Assembly: GCF_002355215.1 (NCBI RefSeq)
Contig: NZ_AP014612.1
Span: forward strand, 1,364,001-1,428,000
Reading direction: 5' to 3'
Length of the DNA: 64,000 nucleotides
Source: Streptococcus troglodytae
GTDB taxonomy: Bacteria > Bacillota > Bacilli > Lactobacillales > Streptococcaceae
Both the position numbers and the translations under genes were made by a program. The notes under the pieces were generated by a model, which was not told where the DNA came from, did not search any database, and worked only from the letters and a program-made list of their open reading frames with translations. Shown here piece by piece: positions 51,565 to 61,416 of the stretch. Position 1 is the first letter of the stretch. Each line of letters begins with the position of its first letter.

Positions 51565-52422
51565 ATGACTAAACTTGCAATTATGAGTGATTTGCATATT
51601 GATCTTAATCACTTTGGGACTTTAGAAATTGAAACGCTCAAACAGGTTCTGCACCAACAAAGGATTGACCATCTTCATCTGGCAGGAGATATTTCTAATC
51701 ATTTTTACGATGTTACACTTCCTTTTATTGAAGAACTTGAAAAAGACGTCAAGGTAACCTATAATTTAGGAAACCATGATATGTTAGATCTAGATGAAGA
51801 AGCCATTCAAGCTTCTGATTTTCAAGTTCACCAAATTGGATCGGCCTTTCTATTAGCTTTCCATGCTTGGTATGACTACTCTTTTTCCAATCAAAAACGG
51901 ACAAAAATTGACAGTCTTAAAAAGACCTTTTGGTTTGATCGACGCCTGCAACGCCTCAAAGATGATCTGACAATTACACAGGAGTCACTTATAAAACTAA
52001 ATCAAATTCTATATTCTTTACCAAGCCAAAGACTTATTGTAGCTATGCATTTTGTTCCCCATCAAGAGTTCCTGATGACTCATCCACGATTTGCACCTTT
52101 TAATGCTTTCTTAGGAAGCCAAAAATTTCATCCGCTTTTTGTTCAGCACCAAATTAAAGATGTTACCTTTGGCCATGCTCATAGAAGTTTTGGTGATGTC
52201 AAACTAGACGGTGTTGTTTACCACTCAAGGCCTCTAGGCTATATCCGTGAATGGGATTTGACCATTGATTTTGTTAATCAGCATCCCCAATACAATCCTT
52301 CAGGCAGCTGGAATCTCAGTAAACGTTATAATGCTGTTAAACATTTATCTGATTATCAGACTTATAAAAGGGACCATCTAGCCAAGGAATTTTCCCATTC
52401 CATGACGATTTTTGACTGTTAA
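51565..52422 (+). CDS. Metallophosphoesterase
   Basis: About 285 residues with the calcineurin-like motif set in order: SDLHID (8-13), LAGDISNH (about 42), NLGNHDM (about 68), MHFVPH (about 160) and FGHAHRS (about 204). These hold the di-metal centre. The substrate is unknown. I start at MTKLAIMSDLHID, since motif I should lie near the N-terminus; the longer frame from 51397 has no support. No Shine-Dalgarno is visible and a -10 box sits just upstream. Confidence 0.85.
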   Translation: MTKLAIMSDLHIDLNHFGTLEIETLKQVLHQQRIDHLHLAGDISNHFYDVTLPFIEELEKDVKVTYNLGNHDMLDLDEEAIQASDFQVHQIGSAFLLAFHAWYDYSFSNQKRTKIDSLKKTFWFDRRLQRLKDDLTITQESLIKLNQILYSLPSQRLIVAMHFVPHQEFLMTHPRFAPFNAFLGSQKFHPLFVQHQIKDVTFGHAHRSFGDVKLDGVVYHSRPLGYIREWDLTIDFVNQHPQYNPSGSWNLSKRYNAVKHLSDYQTYKRDHLAKEFSHSMTIFDC

Positions 52423-52470
52423 AAAATGAGGAAGATACCCATGATCAGATAACGATTATAGGTACTTCCC

Positions 52471-53209
52471 TCACTCCTTTTTAATTTGTAAAGATTTTCT
52501 GAGTTTAATAGCTTCTTCTGGTTTATCTGTTATAATTCCTTCTATCCCAGACAAAAAGAATCTTTTCATGTCATCAGCATTATTAACCGTCCAAAGCCGA
52601 AATGTTTTTTATTTTTCTTTTAGTCACTTGATTTTCATAAAAAGAACTGTGTGAATGGACAGTCTTAACAAATTTTAACTGTTGTGCCAACCAAAAATGA
52701 AAAGGATGACATTTCATTAAATAAGCTAACTCAGCCTTAGGATCATGTTTCCTCATGACATATAAACTAAAAAGATTAAAACTAGAATAGATATGCGAAA
52801 AAGAACGTTTTTTAGCCTGCATAGTTTGTGCAATTTGCTTTTCAATTTTAGGATAAGGATATCTATTCGTTTTGATTTCAAGATTGAGAGTTCCCTGAAA
52901 ACCATGCTCCTCCAAAAAATCTAAGACTTCTTCTAAGGTTGGAATTTTCTCACAAAAATAAGCTGGATGAAACCAAGAACCAGCATCAAGCATTCTTATT
53001 TGCTTTAATGTCAGTTTTCTGACCAATCCATAGCCATTGCTGGTTCGATCAACTGCTTCATCATGAATAACAACAAGGTGATTGTCTTTTGTTCGGTGAA
53101 CATCTATCTCAATGCCATCACACCCCACCTGAATCGCCTTTTTAAAAGCAGCAAGTGTGTTTTCCGGACAATCAACCTTACTTCCTCTATGAGCAAAAAT
53201 CTGAGTCAT
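52471..53209 (-). pseudogene. Glycerophosphodiester phosphodiesterase, one frameshift
   Basis: Hydrolyses glycerophosphodiesters to glycerol-3-phosphate. The catalytic N-terminus is intact: FAHRGSKVDCPENTLAAF and GIEIDVHRTKDNHLVVIHDE. The frame breaks near 52608 in an A6 run; with one A fewer it reads KRKIKTFRLWTVNNADDM and runs on through GIEGIITDKPEEAIK to TGA 52471, about 245 residues. The lost segment includes the family's C-terminal WTVN and TD(K/R)P motifs, so a real break would disable it. Sequence error is likely. Confidence 0.8.
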
Positions 53210-53289
53210 ATCTCTCTTTTCTAAGCATAAAATTTATTATATTTTACCATAAGATGAAAAGCTTAGCATAAAACAAAACCATAAAAAAT

Positions 53290-53314
53290 TGACTGGCATT
53301 AAAATGGCCAGTCA
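53290..53314 (-). terminator. Terminator after the P-type ATPase gene
   Basis: TGACTGGC pairs with GGCCAGTCA; T/A-rich tails on both sides (ATTTTTT on the minus strand). Confidence 0.8.
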
Positions 53315-53323
53315 TTTTTTCTA

Positions 53324-56005
53324 TTAAATTGCTTTTTGATCTTGACCAAGTACCCGTTGAATGGCTTTTACAATTTCAACAATAACAAACATAGCCAAAC
53401 TGCCTCCCACAACAACACTCCACTGAGTTACTGACAGGTGAGATACATGAAAAAATTTATTGAATCCAGGAATGACAATGGTAGTAAGCATAATAATCAA
53501 AGCGGTTGGTAAAGCCCAGTTAAATGTTTTATTTTTAAAGAAGCCAACCTTAAAAATGGACTGGTAAACCGATTTGACATTATAAGCATGTACCAATTGA
53601 ATCAAACCAAGTGTTGCAAAGGCCATGGTAAGTGCATCTGCATGAATTTCTGTACGTGTCGCATGTTCAGGAAAGAAAACTGCCCAGCCGTAAACACCAA
53701 GTACAAGAAGGGTTTGCAGAATACCTTGATAAATGATAGCTCCCATAACACCACCCGAGAAGAAGCTTGATTTGCGTCCACGAGGTTTATGAGTCATGAC
53801 ACCAGGCTCAGCAGGTTCAACACCAAGAGCGATAGCTGGCAGAGTGTCTGTTACCAAATTAATCCAGAGCAAATGAACGGGTTGAAGCACGTCCCAACCA
53901 AAGAGAGTTGCAAAGAAGATCGTGAAAACTTCAGCCATGTTGGCAGATAGCAGATACTGAATTGATTTTTGGATATTGGAGAAAACCTTACGTCCTTCTT
54001 CAACCGCAACAATAATAGTTGCAAAGTTATCATCGGCAAGTACCATATCAGAAGCACCTTTAGATACTTCAGTACCTGTGATTCCCATACCAATACCAAT
54101 ATCAGCCGTTTTAAGAGATGGCGCATCATTAACCCCATCACCTGTCATAGCAACAATCTTGCCATCATTTTGCCAAGCCTTGACAATCCGAACCTTATGC
54201 TCCGGTGACACGCGCGCATAAACCGAATATTGTTTGAAAACTTTTTGGAATTCTTCATCAGAAAGTTCATTGAGTTCAGCACCAGTGAAGACATGATCAA
54301 TCCCATCATCATCAATAATTCCCAAACGTTTGGCAATGGCTTCAGCCGTATCTTGATGGTCACCCGTAATCATGATTGGACGAATACCGGCTTCTTTAGC
54401 CACACGAACAGCTTCGGCCGCTTCTGGACGCTCTGGGTCAATCATCCCCACAAGACCAGCAAAGACTAAATCATTTTCAACGACTGCCGTTTCTAATTTT
54501 GGAATTTCAGACTCGTATTTGTAAGCCATCATGAGAACACGAAGCGCCTGTTTGGCAAGCGACTTGTTCATATCAAGAATGACTTTTTTATCGTCCTCAG
54601 TGATAGGACGGACAGTGCCATCTATCTCAATTTGCGTCATCCGTTTGAGCAATTGATCCGGTGCTCCCTTGACAGCAATCAAATATTTCTCACCATCAAG
54701 TTTATGAATCGTTGACATGAGCTTACGATCAGAATCAAATGGCAATTCAGCGACACGTGGTTCAGCTTTAAGTACTTCGCGAATATCGAAATTATGATCA
54801 AAACCATATTGAACAAGAGCTGTTTCAGTAGGATCACCAATTAATTTACCATTGGCATCAACCTTACTGTCATTAGCAAAGTTCATAACACGAAGAGCCA
54901 TATTATTAACGTCAATGTCATCATTAGCATCAACTAAGCGACCACTATAATAGACTTTCTCAACAGTCATTTGGTTCATGGTCAGCGTACCGGTTTTATC
55001 TGAAGCAATGATTTCAGTAGACCCAAGTGTTTCCACAGCTGGTAATTTACGAACAATGGACTGACGTTTGGCAAGTGTTTTCGTACCAAGTGAAAGGACG
55101 ACTGTTACAATAGCTGGAAGTCCTTCAGGAATGGCAGCGACAGCCAAAGCAACAGCAACCATCAAGCCTTCAAGTGGCTCTTCATGACGAACAAAGATAC
55201 CAACTAGGCAAGTAATAATCGCAATAATAATGATAATATATGTCAATACCTTGGATAGATTATCCAAACTCTGTTTTAATGGTGTATCTGTTTCATCTGC
55301 ATTAGCCAACATACCAGCAATATGGCCGACTTCTGTGTACATACCAGTATTAGTCACAACACCCATACCACGGCCATACGTAACATTTGAATTTTGATAG
55401 GCCATATTCAAACGATCACCAATACCAGCATCTGATGCAATTGCAACCGTTACACTTTTTTCAACTGGCACAGACTCACCTGTTAAGGCTGCCTCTTCAA
55501 TTTTCAACGAAGCTGCTTCCAAAAGACGCATATCTGCCGGAACCACATCACCAGCTTCAAGAAGAACAACATCACCCGGTACTAATTCTTTGGAATCAAT
55601 TTCAGTAACATGACCATCACGCCGAACACGTGCATGTGGACTAGACATAGATTTTAAAGCCTCAATGGCTGCTTCTGCCTGTCCTTCCTGATAGACACCG
55701 AAAGCTGCATTTAAAACAACAACAACTAGAATAATGATGGCATCCGTTAGCCCCCCCATTCCTTCAGTGATAACCGAAAGCGCTGCAGCAACAAGCAAAA
55801 TGATAATCATCAAATCCTTAAATTGATCAATGAATTTTGCAAAAATAGTACGTTTTTCATCTTCTTCCAATTCATTGTAGCCATAATCAGCTAAGCGCTG
55901 TCTAGCTTGAGTGCTGGTCAATCCCTTCTTAGAAGATTCTAGGCCAGATAAGACAGTTTTTTCATCTTGGACGTAAAAACTGTCCCTTTTTTGTTTTTTG
56001 AACAA
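53324..56005 (-). CDS. mgtA: P-type (PIIA) cation ATPase, Mn2+/Ca2+ exporter type
   Basis: 893 residues with the SERCA-like plan: actuator TGES (about 168), phosphorylation site SDKTGTLTMNQ (about 338), nucleotide domain KGAPDQLL, hinge TGDGVNDAPSLK (about 620) and ten membrane helices. The M4 sequence VAAIPEGLPA and M6 NLVTDTLPA fit PIIA calcium/manganese pumps. In pneumococcus the homologue (MgtA/CaxP) exports Mn2+/Ca2+ under a Mn riboswitch, and the same leader lies upstream here. The start is TTG, eight bases after AAGGAG; no better ATG exists before residue 77. Confidence 0.9.
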   Translation of the reverse strand: MFKKQKRDSFYVQDEKTVLSGLESSKKGLTSTQARQRLADYGYNELEEDEKRTIFAKFIDQFKDLMIIILLVAAALSVITEGMGGLTDAIIILVVVVLNAAFGVYQEGQAEAAIEALKSMSSPHARVRRDGHVTEIDSKELVPGDVVLLEAGDVVPADMRLLEAASLKIEEAALTGESVPVEKSVTVAIASDAGIGDRLNMAYQNSNVTYGRGMGVVTNTGMYTEVGHIAGMLANADETDTPLKQSLDNLSKVLTYIIIIIAIITCLVGIFVRHEEPLEGLMVAVALAVAAIPEGLPAIVTVVLSLGTKTLAKRQSIVRKLPAVETLGSTEIIASDKTGTLTMNQMTVEKVYYSGRLVDANDDIDVNNMALRVMNFANDSKVDANGKLIGDPTETALVQYGFDHNFDIREVLKAEPRVAELPFDSDRKLMSTIHKLDGEKYLIAVKGAPDQLLKRMTQIEIDGTVRPITEDDKKVILDMNKSLAKQALRVLMMAYKYESEIPKLETAVVENDLVFAGLVGMIDPERPEAAEAVRVAKEAGIRPIMITGDHQDTAEAIAKRLGIIDDDGIDHVFTGAELNELSDEEFQKVFKQYSVYARVSPEHKVRIVKAWQNDGKIVAMTGDGVNDAPSLKTADIGIGMGITGTEVSKGASDMVLADDNFATIIVAVEEGRKVFSNIQKSIQYLLSANMAEVFTIFFATLFGWDVLQPVHLLWINLVTDTLPAIALGVEPAEPGVMTHKPRGRKSSFFSGGVMGAIIYQGILQTLLVLGVYGWAVFFPEHATRTEIHADALTMAFATLGLIQLVHAYNVKSVYQSIFKVGFFKNKTFNWALPTALIIMLTTIVIPGFNKFFHVSHLSVTQWSVVVGGSLAMFVIVEIVKAIQRVLGQDQKAI

Positions 56006-56029
56006 AATAAATTCTCCTTCTCGGTCTTT

Positions 56030-56065
56030 AAAAGAAAAAGACCTGTTTAATAATTAAACAAGTCT
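56030..56065 (-). terminator. Riboswitch-controlled terminator of the ATPase leader
   Basis: AGACTTGTTTAA pairs with TTAAACAGGTCT (56039-56065) and is followed on the minus strand by TTTTTCTTTT, about 25 bases before the gene. The GAGACTTG strand is also part of the riboswitch fold, so the two structures exclude each other. Confidence 0.8.
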
Positions 56066-56145
56066 CGCTATTTAATATGTTGCCGGAAAACAGTTTCGGA
56101 TTGACGACAACATCACGGCAAAACCGCTAGCTACTCCCTTGATAA
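56060..56145 (-). promoter_or_regulatory. yybP-ykoY (Mn2+) riboswitch aptamer
   Basis: Reading the minus strand: AAGGGAGTAGC, then GCCGTGATGTTGTCGTCAAT, CCGGCAAC and GAGACTTG, in the order of the yybP-ykoY class. That class senses Mn2+ through two L-shaped helical legs. The promoter lies directly upstream and a terminator directly downstream, fitting Mn-dependent anti-termination of an exporter. Confidence 0.8.
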
Positions 56146-56150
56146 TCTTC

Positions 56151-56178
56151 ATTATACCATAAATAAAGGCCTTTTCAA
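56151..56178 (-). promoter_or_regulatory. Promoter of the riboswitch-ATPase transcript
   Basis: TTGAAA (56178-56173), a 16-bp spacer and TATAAT (56156-56151) on the minus strand, starting the transcript just before the aptamer. Confidence 0.65.
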
Positions 56179-56406
56179 TATAAAATACCTCATTTTGAAG
56201 AAGCCTGTTACCCTTTCAAAAAGCGATGCTTGGCTTTTTAAGATTTTCCCAGAAATTGGATTACAAACGGTATTGTTATAGAATGATTCGACAGAAAAAC
56301 AATAGCTAAGAGCCATAGCAAGGTCACCCATAAAAGTGTTTTTTTTTATAACCAGCTGCTGAACTCTTTCTCAAAAAATACTGTCTATGGAAATCCTTTG
56401 CTGTCT

Positions 56407-56799
56407 TTAAAACCAAGTGACTTCTAATTGATATTTTGCGAAAATATCCTGTGATTCTGAATCTGGCTGTTTAAGAACATAGTCAAGCTTGATAGAGTGA
56501 TTTGTTTTATCAAAAATAAATGTACTGGTTTCTGTCATAAAATGTTGAACGCCCATAGGCGTTGGAATAGTCACCAAGGCTTGTACTTTTCTATGAAAAC
56601 GCAAGACGGATTTTGGACTTGAAAAGCGTGTCATAATTAATTCTTGATCATTACACTTAATCACAACTCTTTCTTTTTCTTCGTTGACAAAAATAAAGTA
56701 AAAAAAGCCATTTTTCTCGATCACATCAACCGGATGGGTTTGTTCGATTACTTCTTTTTGACCATCTAAATCAATGTCATTTCTCAAATGAATCTGCAT
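56407..56799 (-). CDS. DUF1934 (YwiB-like) protein
   Basis: About 130 residues, beta-rich, with IHLRNDIDLDGQKEVIEQTH at the start and RFHRKVQALVTIPTPMGVQ in the middle, matching the YwiB lipocalin-like family of unknown role. I start at MQIHLRND with GGAGAAAC upstream; the longer frame from 56856 is unsupported. It lies 56 bases after the TSUP gene on the same strand. Confidence 0.78.
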   Translation of the reverse strand: MQIHLRNDIDLDGQKEVIEQTHPVDVIEKNGFFYFIFVNEEKERVVIKCNDQELIMTRFSSPKSVLRFHRKVQALVTIPTPMGVQHFMTETSTFIFDKTNHSIKLDYVLKQPDSESQDIFAKYQLEVTWF

Positions 56800-56855
56800 G
56801 TTTCTCCTACAATTTATATCTAAATTCTGACTGTTGTACCAATCATTAGCTGACA

Positions 56856-57734
56856 CTATCGTTTTATGATAGAAGAGCGCAGCAGTGTCGCGCCTGTAAA
56901 TAGAGCAATAAAGACAACTAAAATCTTGAGATTGTTAATGTCTAAGTGACTGAGGAAGAAAGCTGCTGTTAAAACGCCAAAGACACCGCCAATAATGATA
57001 CCAAAGGTTCCCGGCCAATGAACACGATCAGATTTAATAAATGCTATTGAACTAGCTGTTAAAATCATAGCTGCATCCAGCATCATAACTGGCAGAGCAA
57101 TGGAAGGATTGATGCCCATCAATGAAAAGAAAATTAATTCTGGCGCATAATTACCTAAACCCATAGTCATTAACATGCCAATTATAAAATCAAAAATAAC
57201 ACCCACTAAAAGCCAAATACCTTTTAGACCGCGAATCTGCGAGGAAATACCTGCTCCAGGATTAGTCAGCATGCGGTAAACCATCACTAAAGAAGCAATA
57301 ATAAGCAAAATTCCCAAAACACGTTGAACCTGCTGAGTATTCCAATTTTTAGTTATCCGCGTTCCAACAAAGGCTCCTGTAAAGGAAGCTGCTGCCATAC
57401 AAATCAGAGTAGCAATATCTACTTTGACAATAGTCACAAAACAAAGTGCCTCAACCAAAACAGGAATAACATGGGCAGTTGACATGGTGGCAGGTATTTT
57501 ACGATCATCTTCAACTAATTTTGTCGCTTTAAAAAGCGTTGTCGTTGTCGCAAAAGTCCCAATTCCTAAAGTATCCAAGAGATCTGTCACATAACCAATC
57601 CAAAACCCTGTTAAAAATTTCTCTTTTAAATTAATTTGATGCCGTCGTGCATGTAATAAAACAGTTCCCATTATCCAAGTGATCAGACTGAGCAAAAGTA
57701 ACTGAATAATATTTAATATTAAATGATTTGCCAT
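56856..57734 (-). CDS. TSUP/TauE-SafE family membrane permease
   Basis: 292 residues with about eight membrane helices. The first repeat contains FWIGYVTDLLDTLGIGTFAT (about 45-64) and the second DFIIGMLMTMGLGNYAPEL (about 187), the two pseudo-symmetric halves of the family. TSUP proteins move sulfite, sulfonates or organosulfur acids; the substrate here is unknown. It diverges from the HD gene. Confidence 0.85.
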   Translation of the reverse strand: MANHLILNIIQLLLLSLITWIMGTVLLHARRHQINLKEKFLTGFWIGYVTDLLDTLGIGTFATTTTLFKATKLVEDDRKIPATMSTAHVIPVLVEALCFVTIVKVDIATLICMAAASFTGAFVGTRITKNWNTQQVQRVLGILLIIASLVMVYRMLTNPGAGISSQIRGLKGIWLLVGVIFDFIIGMLMTMGLGNYAPELIFFSLMGINPSIALPVMMLDAAMILTASSIAFIKSDRVHWPGTFGIIIGGVFGVLTAAFFLSHLDINNLKILVVFIALFTGATLLRSSIIKR

Positions 57735-57831
57735 TAGTTCATTATAATGTAAATTTAGAAATCCGTAAATATAAAAGAAATTTTTTCTATTTACAAACTT
57801 CCTAAAAAACGGTATCTCATGGAAATTTTGT

Positions 57832-57837
57832 TATAAT
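57832..57837 (+). promoter_or_regulatory. Extended -10 promoter of the HD phosphohydrolase gene
   Basis: TGTTATAAT ends six bases before ATG 57844, so the transcript would begin at or next to the start codon. Confidence 0.6.
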
Positions 57838-57843
57838 AAAGCT

Positions 57844-59148
57844 ATGAAAGAAAAAGTATTCCGAGATCCTGTTCACAATTATATACCTGTTGAAGATGAG
57901 CTCATTTATGATCTTATCAATAGCAAAGAATTTCAGCGACTGCGTCGCATTAAACAGTTAGGTTCATCTAGTTTTACCTTTCATGGTGCTGAACACAGCC
58001 GTTTTTCACACTGCCTTGGTGTTTATTATCTTGCCAGACGTGTCACCAATATTTTTGATAAAAAATACTCAGACATTTGGGATAGTAACGAATCTCTCTT
58101 AACCATGTCCGCAGCTCTTTTGCATGATATCGGACATGGAGCCTATTCGCATACTTTTGAGAGGCTGTTTGAGACGAATCACGAAACCATTACTCAGCAG
58201 ATTATTTTAAGTCCTGAAACAGAGATTAATACGATTTTAAGGCGTGTCTCACCAGATTTTCCTGACAAGGTCGCTAGTGTTATTAATCATACCTATGCTA
58301 ACAAACAAGTTGAACAGCTCATTTCTAGTCAAATTGATGTTGACCGTATGGATTATCTCCTGCGAGATTCTTATTTTACTGGTGCCAGCTATGGCGAATT
58401 TGATTTAACACGCGTCTTACGCGTCATTCGTCCAATTGAAAATGGTATTGCTTTTTCAAGAGATGGCATGCATGCTGTCGAAGATTATATTATCAGTCGC
58501 TATCAAATGTACATGCAGGTTTATTTTCATCCAGCTAGCCGTGCTATGGAAGTTCTCTTGCAAAATCTACTTAAACGTGCAAAATACCTTTATCCCAAAG
58601 AAAAAGAATTTTTCACTGTTACATCGCCCCATTTAATCCCTTTTTTTGAAAATAGGGTTACCCTAGAAGACTATCTTAATCTGGATGACGGTGTCATGAA
58701 TACCTATTTTCAAACTTGGATGCAAAGTGCAGACAAAATCTTATCTGACCTCGCTAGCCGTTTTATCAATCGCAAAGTCTTCAAATCAATCACTTTTGAT
58801 GAAAAAGACCTCTCAAATTTAGAAAAACTAAGAAAAATTGTTAAAGACCTTGGTTTTGATCCAACTTATTATACTGCTCTTCACCTTAATTTTGATCTTC
58901 CTTATGATGTCTACAAGCCAGATGTTCAAAATCCCCGCACCCAAATTGAAATGTTGCAAGAAGATGGCTCCATTGCCGAGCTGTCTACACTATCACCTCT
59001 CGTTCATACCTTATCTGGCACTACACATGGCGATCGTCGCTTCTACTTTCCCAAGGAGATGCTTATCAAAGACGATCTTTTTGCCGAAGCTAAAGAAAAG
59101 TTTTCTCACTACATCAAAAATAAGCATTTTTACAATCCAAGAGAGTGA
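57844..59148 (+). CDS. HD-domain phosphohydrolase (YwfO-like)
   Basis: 434 residues. The metal-binding set is HSRFSHCLGVYYL (about 50-62), LLHDIGHGAYSHTFE (about 98) and DVDRMDYLLRDSYFTG (about 166-181). This is the dNTPase-related YwfO/SAMHD1-like group; dNTP or ppGpp-related hydrolysis is possible but not shown. The N-terminus KEKVFRDPVHNYIPV is typical of the family, fixing the start although no Shine-Dalgarno is seen. Confidence 0.9.
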   Translation: MKEKVFRDPVHNYIPVEDELIYDLINSKEFQRLRRIKQLGSSSFTFHGAEHSRFSHCLGVYYLARRVTNIFDKKYSDIWDSNESLLTMSAALLHDIGHGAYSHTFERLFETNHETITQQIILSPETEINTILRRVSPDFPDKVASVINHTYANKQVEQLISSQIDVDRMDYLLRDSYFTGASYGEFDLTRVLRVIRPIENGIAFSRDGMHAVEDYIISRYQMYMQVYFHPASRAMEVLLQNLLKRAKYLYPKEKEFFTVTSPHLIPFFENRVTLEDYLNLDDGVMNTYFQTWMQSADKILSDLASRFINRKVFKSITFDEKDLSNLEKLRKIVKDLGFDPTYYTALHLNFDLPYDVYKPDVQNPRTQIEMLQEDGSIAELSTLSPLVHTLSGTTHGDRRFYFPKEMLIKDDLFAEAKEKFSHYIKNKHFYNPRE

Positions 59149-59168
59149 GGCTTAAGCTAATCTCTCTT
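59139..59168 (+). terminator. Hairpin at the end of the HD gene
   Basis: AAGAGAG pairs with CTCTCTT, with the stop codon near the stem and GCTTAAGC in the loop; ATTTCTTT follows. Confidence 0.5.
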
Positions 59169-59390
59169 ATTTCTTTAAAACTATTGCAAGCAACAATATG
59201 AGAAAAATCATTTATGGACTAATCGTTTAGAAATAAAATTAAGATAGGAAGGAAATTTTCTGATAACATTTTGCTTTCCATCTTTCCTTCTCCGCTTGCT
59301 TTATCAATTAATCCCCACACAACATGACAAATAAGCTAATTTTTAGTAAGATAGTCTGTAGAAATTTGTAATTAGAAATTAGGAACTAGT

Positions 59391-60200
59391 ATGTCAATTA
59401 AATTAGTTGCTGTCGATATTGACGGCACATTACTTAATAGTAAGCGTGAAGTAACACCTGAAGTTTACACTGCTATCCAAGATGCTAAAAAAGCCGGTAT
59501 CAAGGTCGTTATTGCAACAGGACGCCCCATTGCTGGTGTAACCGATTTACTGGAAAAATTAAACCTCAAGGATCAAGGAGATTACGTGATTACTTTTAAC
59601 GGTGCTTTAGTACAAGATACCGCAACTGGTGAAGATCTGATTAAAGAAACGTTAACTTATGATGATTATTTAGATATTGAATTGCTCAGTCGCAAATTAG
59701 GCGTGCACATGCATGCTATCTCTAAAGAAGGTATTTACACTGCCAATCGTGATATCGGTAAATACACTGTCCATGAAGCAAGTCTGGTTAACATGCCAGT
59801 CTATTATCGTACTCCTGAAGAAATGGTTGGTAAAGAGATTGTGAAAATAATGATGATTGACGAACCTGAAGTGTTAGATACTGCTATTGCTCAACTGCCA
59901 GCCAGCCTTTATGAACACTACACAGTTGTTAAATCAAGACCCTTTTATTTAGAAATCATGAATAAAAAAGTCAGCAAGGGCACTGCTATCATTCATTTAG
60001 CAGAAAAGTTAGGACTTAGTAGAGATGAGACAATGGCTATTGGTGATGAGGAAAATGATCGTGCTATGCTAGAAGCTGTTGGAAGCCCTGTTGTGATGGA
60101 AAATGGTATTCCTGAACTCAAAAAAATGGCTAAGTATATCACAAAATCAAACGACAACAGTGGGGTCGCCTATGCAATTAAAAAGTGGGTATTAAACTAA
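59391..60200 (+). CDS. Cof-type HAD phosphatase
   Basis: 269 residues. Motif I is VAVDIDGTLLNSKRE, motif II IATGRPIAG (about 42), motif IV AIGDEENDRAMLEAVG (about 216). It is close in design to 44338-45159, so the two are probably paralogues. The stop overlaps the murN ATG by one base (TAATG), linking it to peptidoglycan branching genes. Confidence 0.9.
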   Translation: MSIKLVAVDIDGTLLNSKREVTPEVYTAIQDAKKAGIKVVIATGRPIAGVTDLLEKLNLKDQGDYVITFNGALVQDTATGEDLIKETLTYDDYLDIELLSRKLGVHMHAISKEGIYTANRDIGKYTVHEASLVNMPVYYRTPEEMVGKEIVKIMMIDEPEVLDTAIAQLPASLYEHYTVVKSRPFYLEIMNKKVSKGTAIIHLAEKLGLSRDETMAIGDEENDRAMLEAVGSPVVMENGIPELKKMAKYITKSNDNSGVAYAIKKWVLN

Positions 60201-61416
60201 TGTACACATATAAAATCGGAATTTCAAAAGAAGAACATGACAACTTTATCAAAAACAGCAGTCAAACCAATCTACTACAAAGCAGTTCTTGGGCAAAAGT
60301 TAAAGATGAGTGGGGAAATGAGCGAATAGGTTTTTATCAAGACAGCAAACTTGTTGCCTCTGCCTCTATTTTAATCAGACCTTTACCTCTTGGTATGACA
60401 ATGTTTTACATTCCAAGAGGTCCCGTCATGAACTATCAAGATAAAGATTTGGTGAACTTTGTATTGACCTCCTTAAAAAAGTTTGCCAAAAGAAAAAGAG
60501 CCCTATTTATTAAGTTTGATCCTTTTATTTTGCTAAACCACCATCAAATTGATGAGGAAGCCATCAATAACCCGCAAGCACAAACTATTATTGATACTTT
60601 GAAGCATTTAGGCTGTGAATGGCTGGGACAAACAAGTGACATGGGAGAAACTATTCAGCCGCGTTTCCAAGCCAATATCTATGCAGAGGATTTCTCTGAA
60701 GCTAATTTATCTAAGAAAATACGTCAATCCATTCGTACCGCTAAAAATAAAGGGGTTACCCTTCGCTTTGGTGGTTATGAACTTTTGGCAGACTTCTCCG
60801 ATTTAATGAAAAAAACAGAAGATCGCAAAAGCATTCACCTCAGAGGCATTGATTACTACCGCAAACTCTTAGACAATTATCCCAAACACTCTTTCATTAC
60901 TTTAGCTAGTCTCAATTTGAAAGAAAGACTTACCGAACTAGAAAGTCAAAGGAAAAAGCACAAAATAACCTTGCCAAATTTGGTGATAATGTTAAACCAA
61001 GTAAAATTGATAATACTAAAAAGGAAATCGAACGTCTCAGTGACGAGATTACCTTTCTGCAAGAGCATTTATCCCAAGGTAAAGATACCGTTCCTCTTTC
61101 AGGAACATTATCTCTTGAATTCGGTAAAACATCCGAAAATGTCTATGCTGGTATGGATGACGAATTTCGCCGTTATCAAGCTGCTATCTATACTTGGTTT
61201 GCAACGGCTAACCATGCCTTTGAAAGAGGCAATCGCTGGCAAAATATGGGAGGTATTGAAAATGATCTCTCTGGTGGGCTCTACAATTTCAAATCAAAAT
61301 TTAAACCAGAAATTGAAGAATTTATTGGTGAATTTAATTTACCAGTCAGTCCGCTTTATAAATTAGCCAATGTTGCCTATACGATACGTAAAAAACGAAG
61401 GAGTAAGCACTCATAA
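60200..61416 (+). pseudogene. murN: Peptidoglycan branched-peptide aminoacyltransferase MurN, one frameshift
   Basis: FemAB-type enzyme that adds the second residue of the interpeptide bridge using aminoacyl-tRNA. The acyltransferase part has SSSWAKVKDEWGNERIGF and FYIPRGPVMNYQD; a coiled-coil arm follows in the middle. The frame breaks in an A5 run near 60955: one extra A gives SQRKKAQNNLAKFGDNVKP and joins to the C-terminal part (EFRRYQAAIYTWFATANHA, GGIENDLSGGLYNFKS), about 406 residues. The rest is well conserved, so error is likely. It overlaps the flanking genes by one base each. Confidence 0.85.

Noticed and set aside
53324..56005. Frameshift at the TTG start of the ATPase
   Set aside because: A-runs lie near the start, but AAGGAG is well spaced to the TTG and the downstream frame is intact, so a TTG start is the simpler reading.
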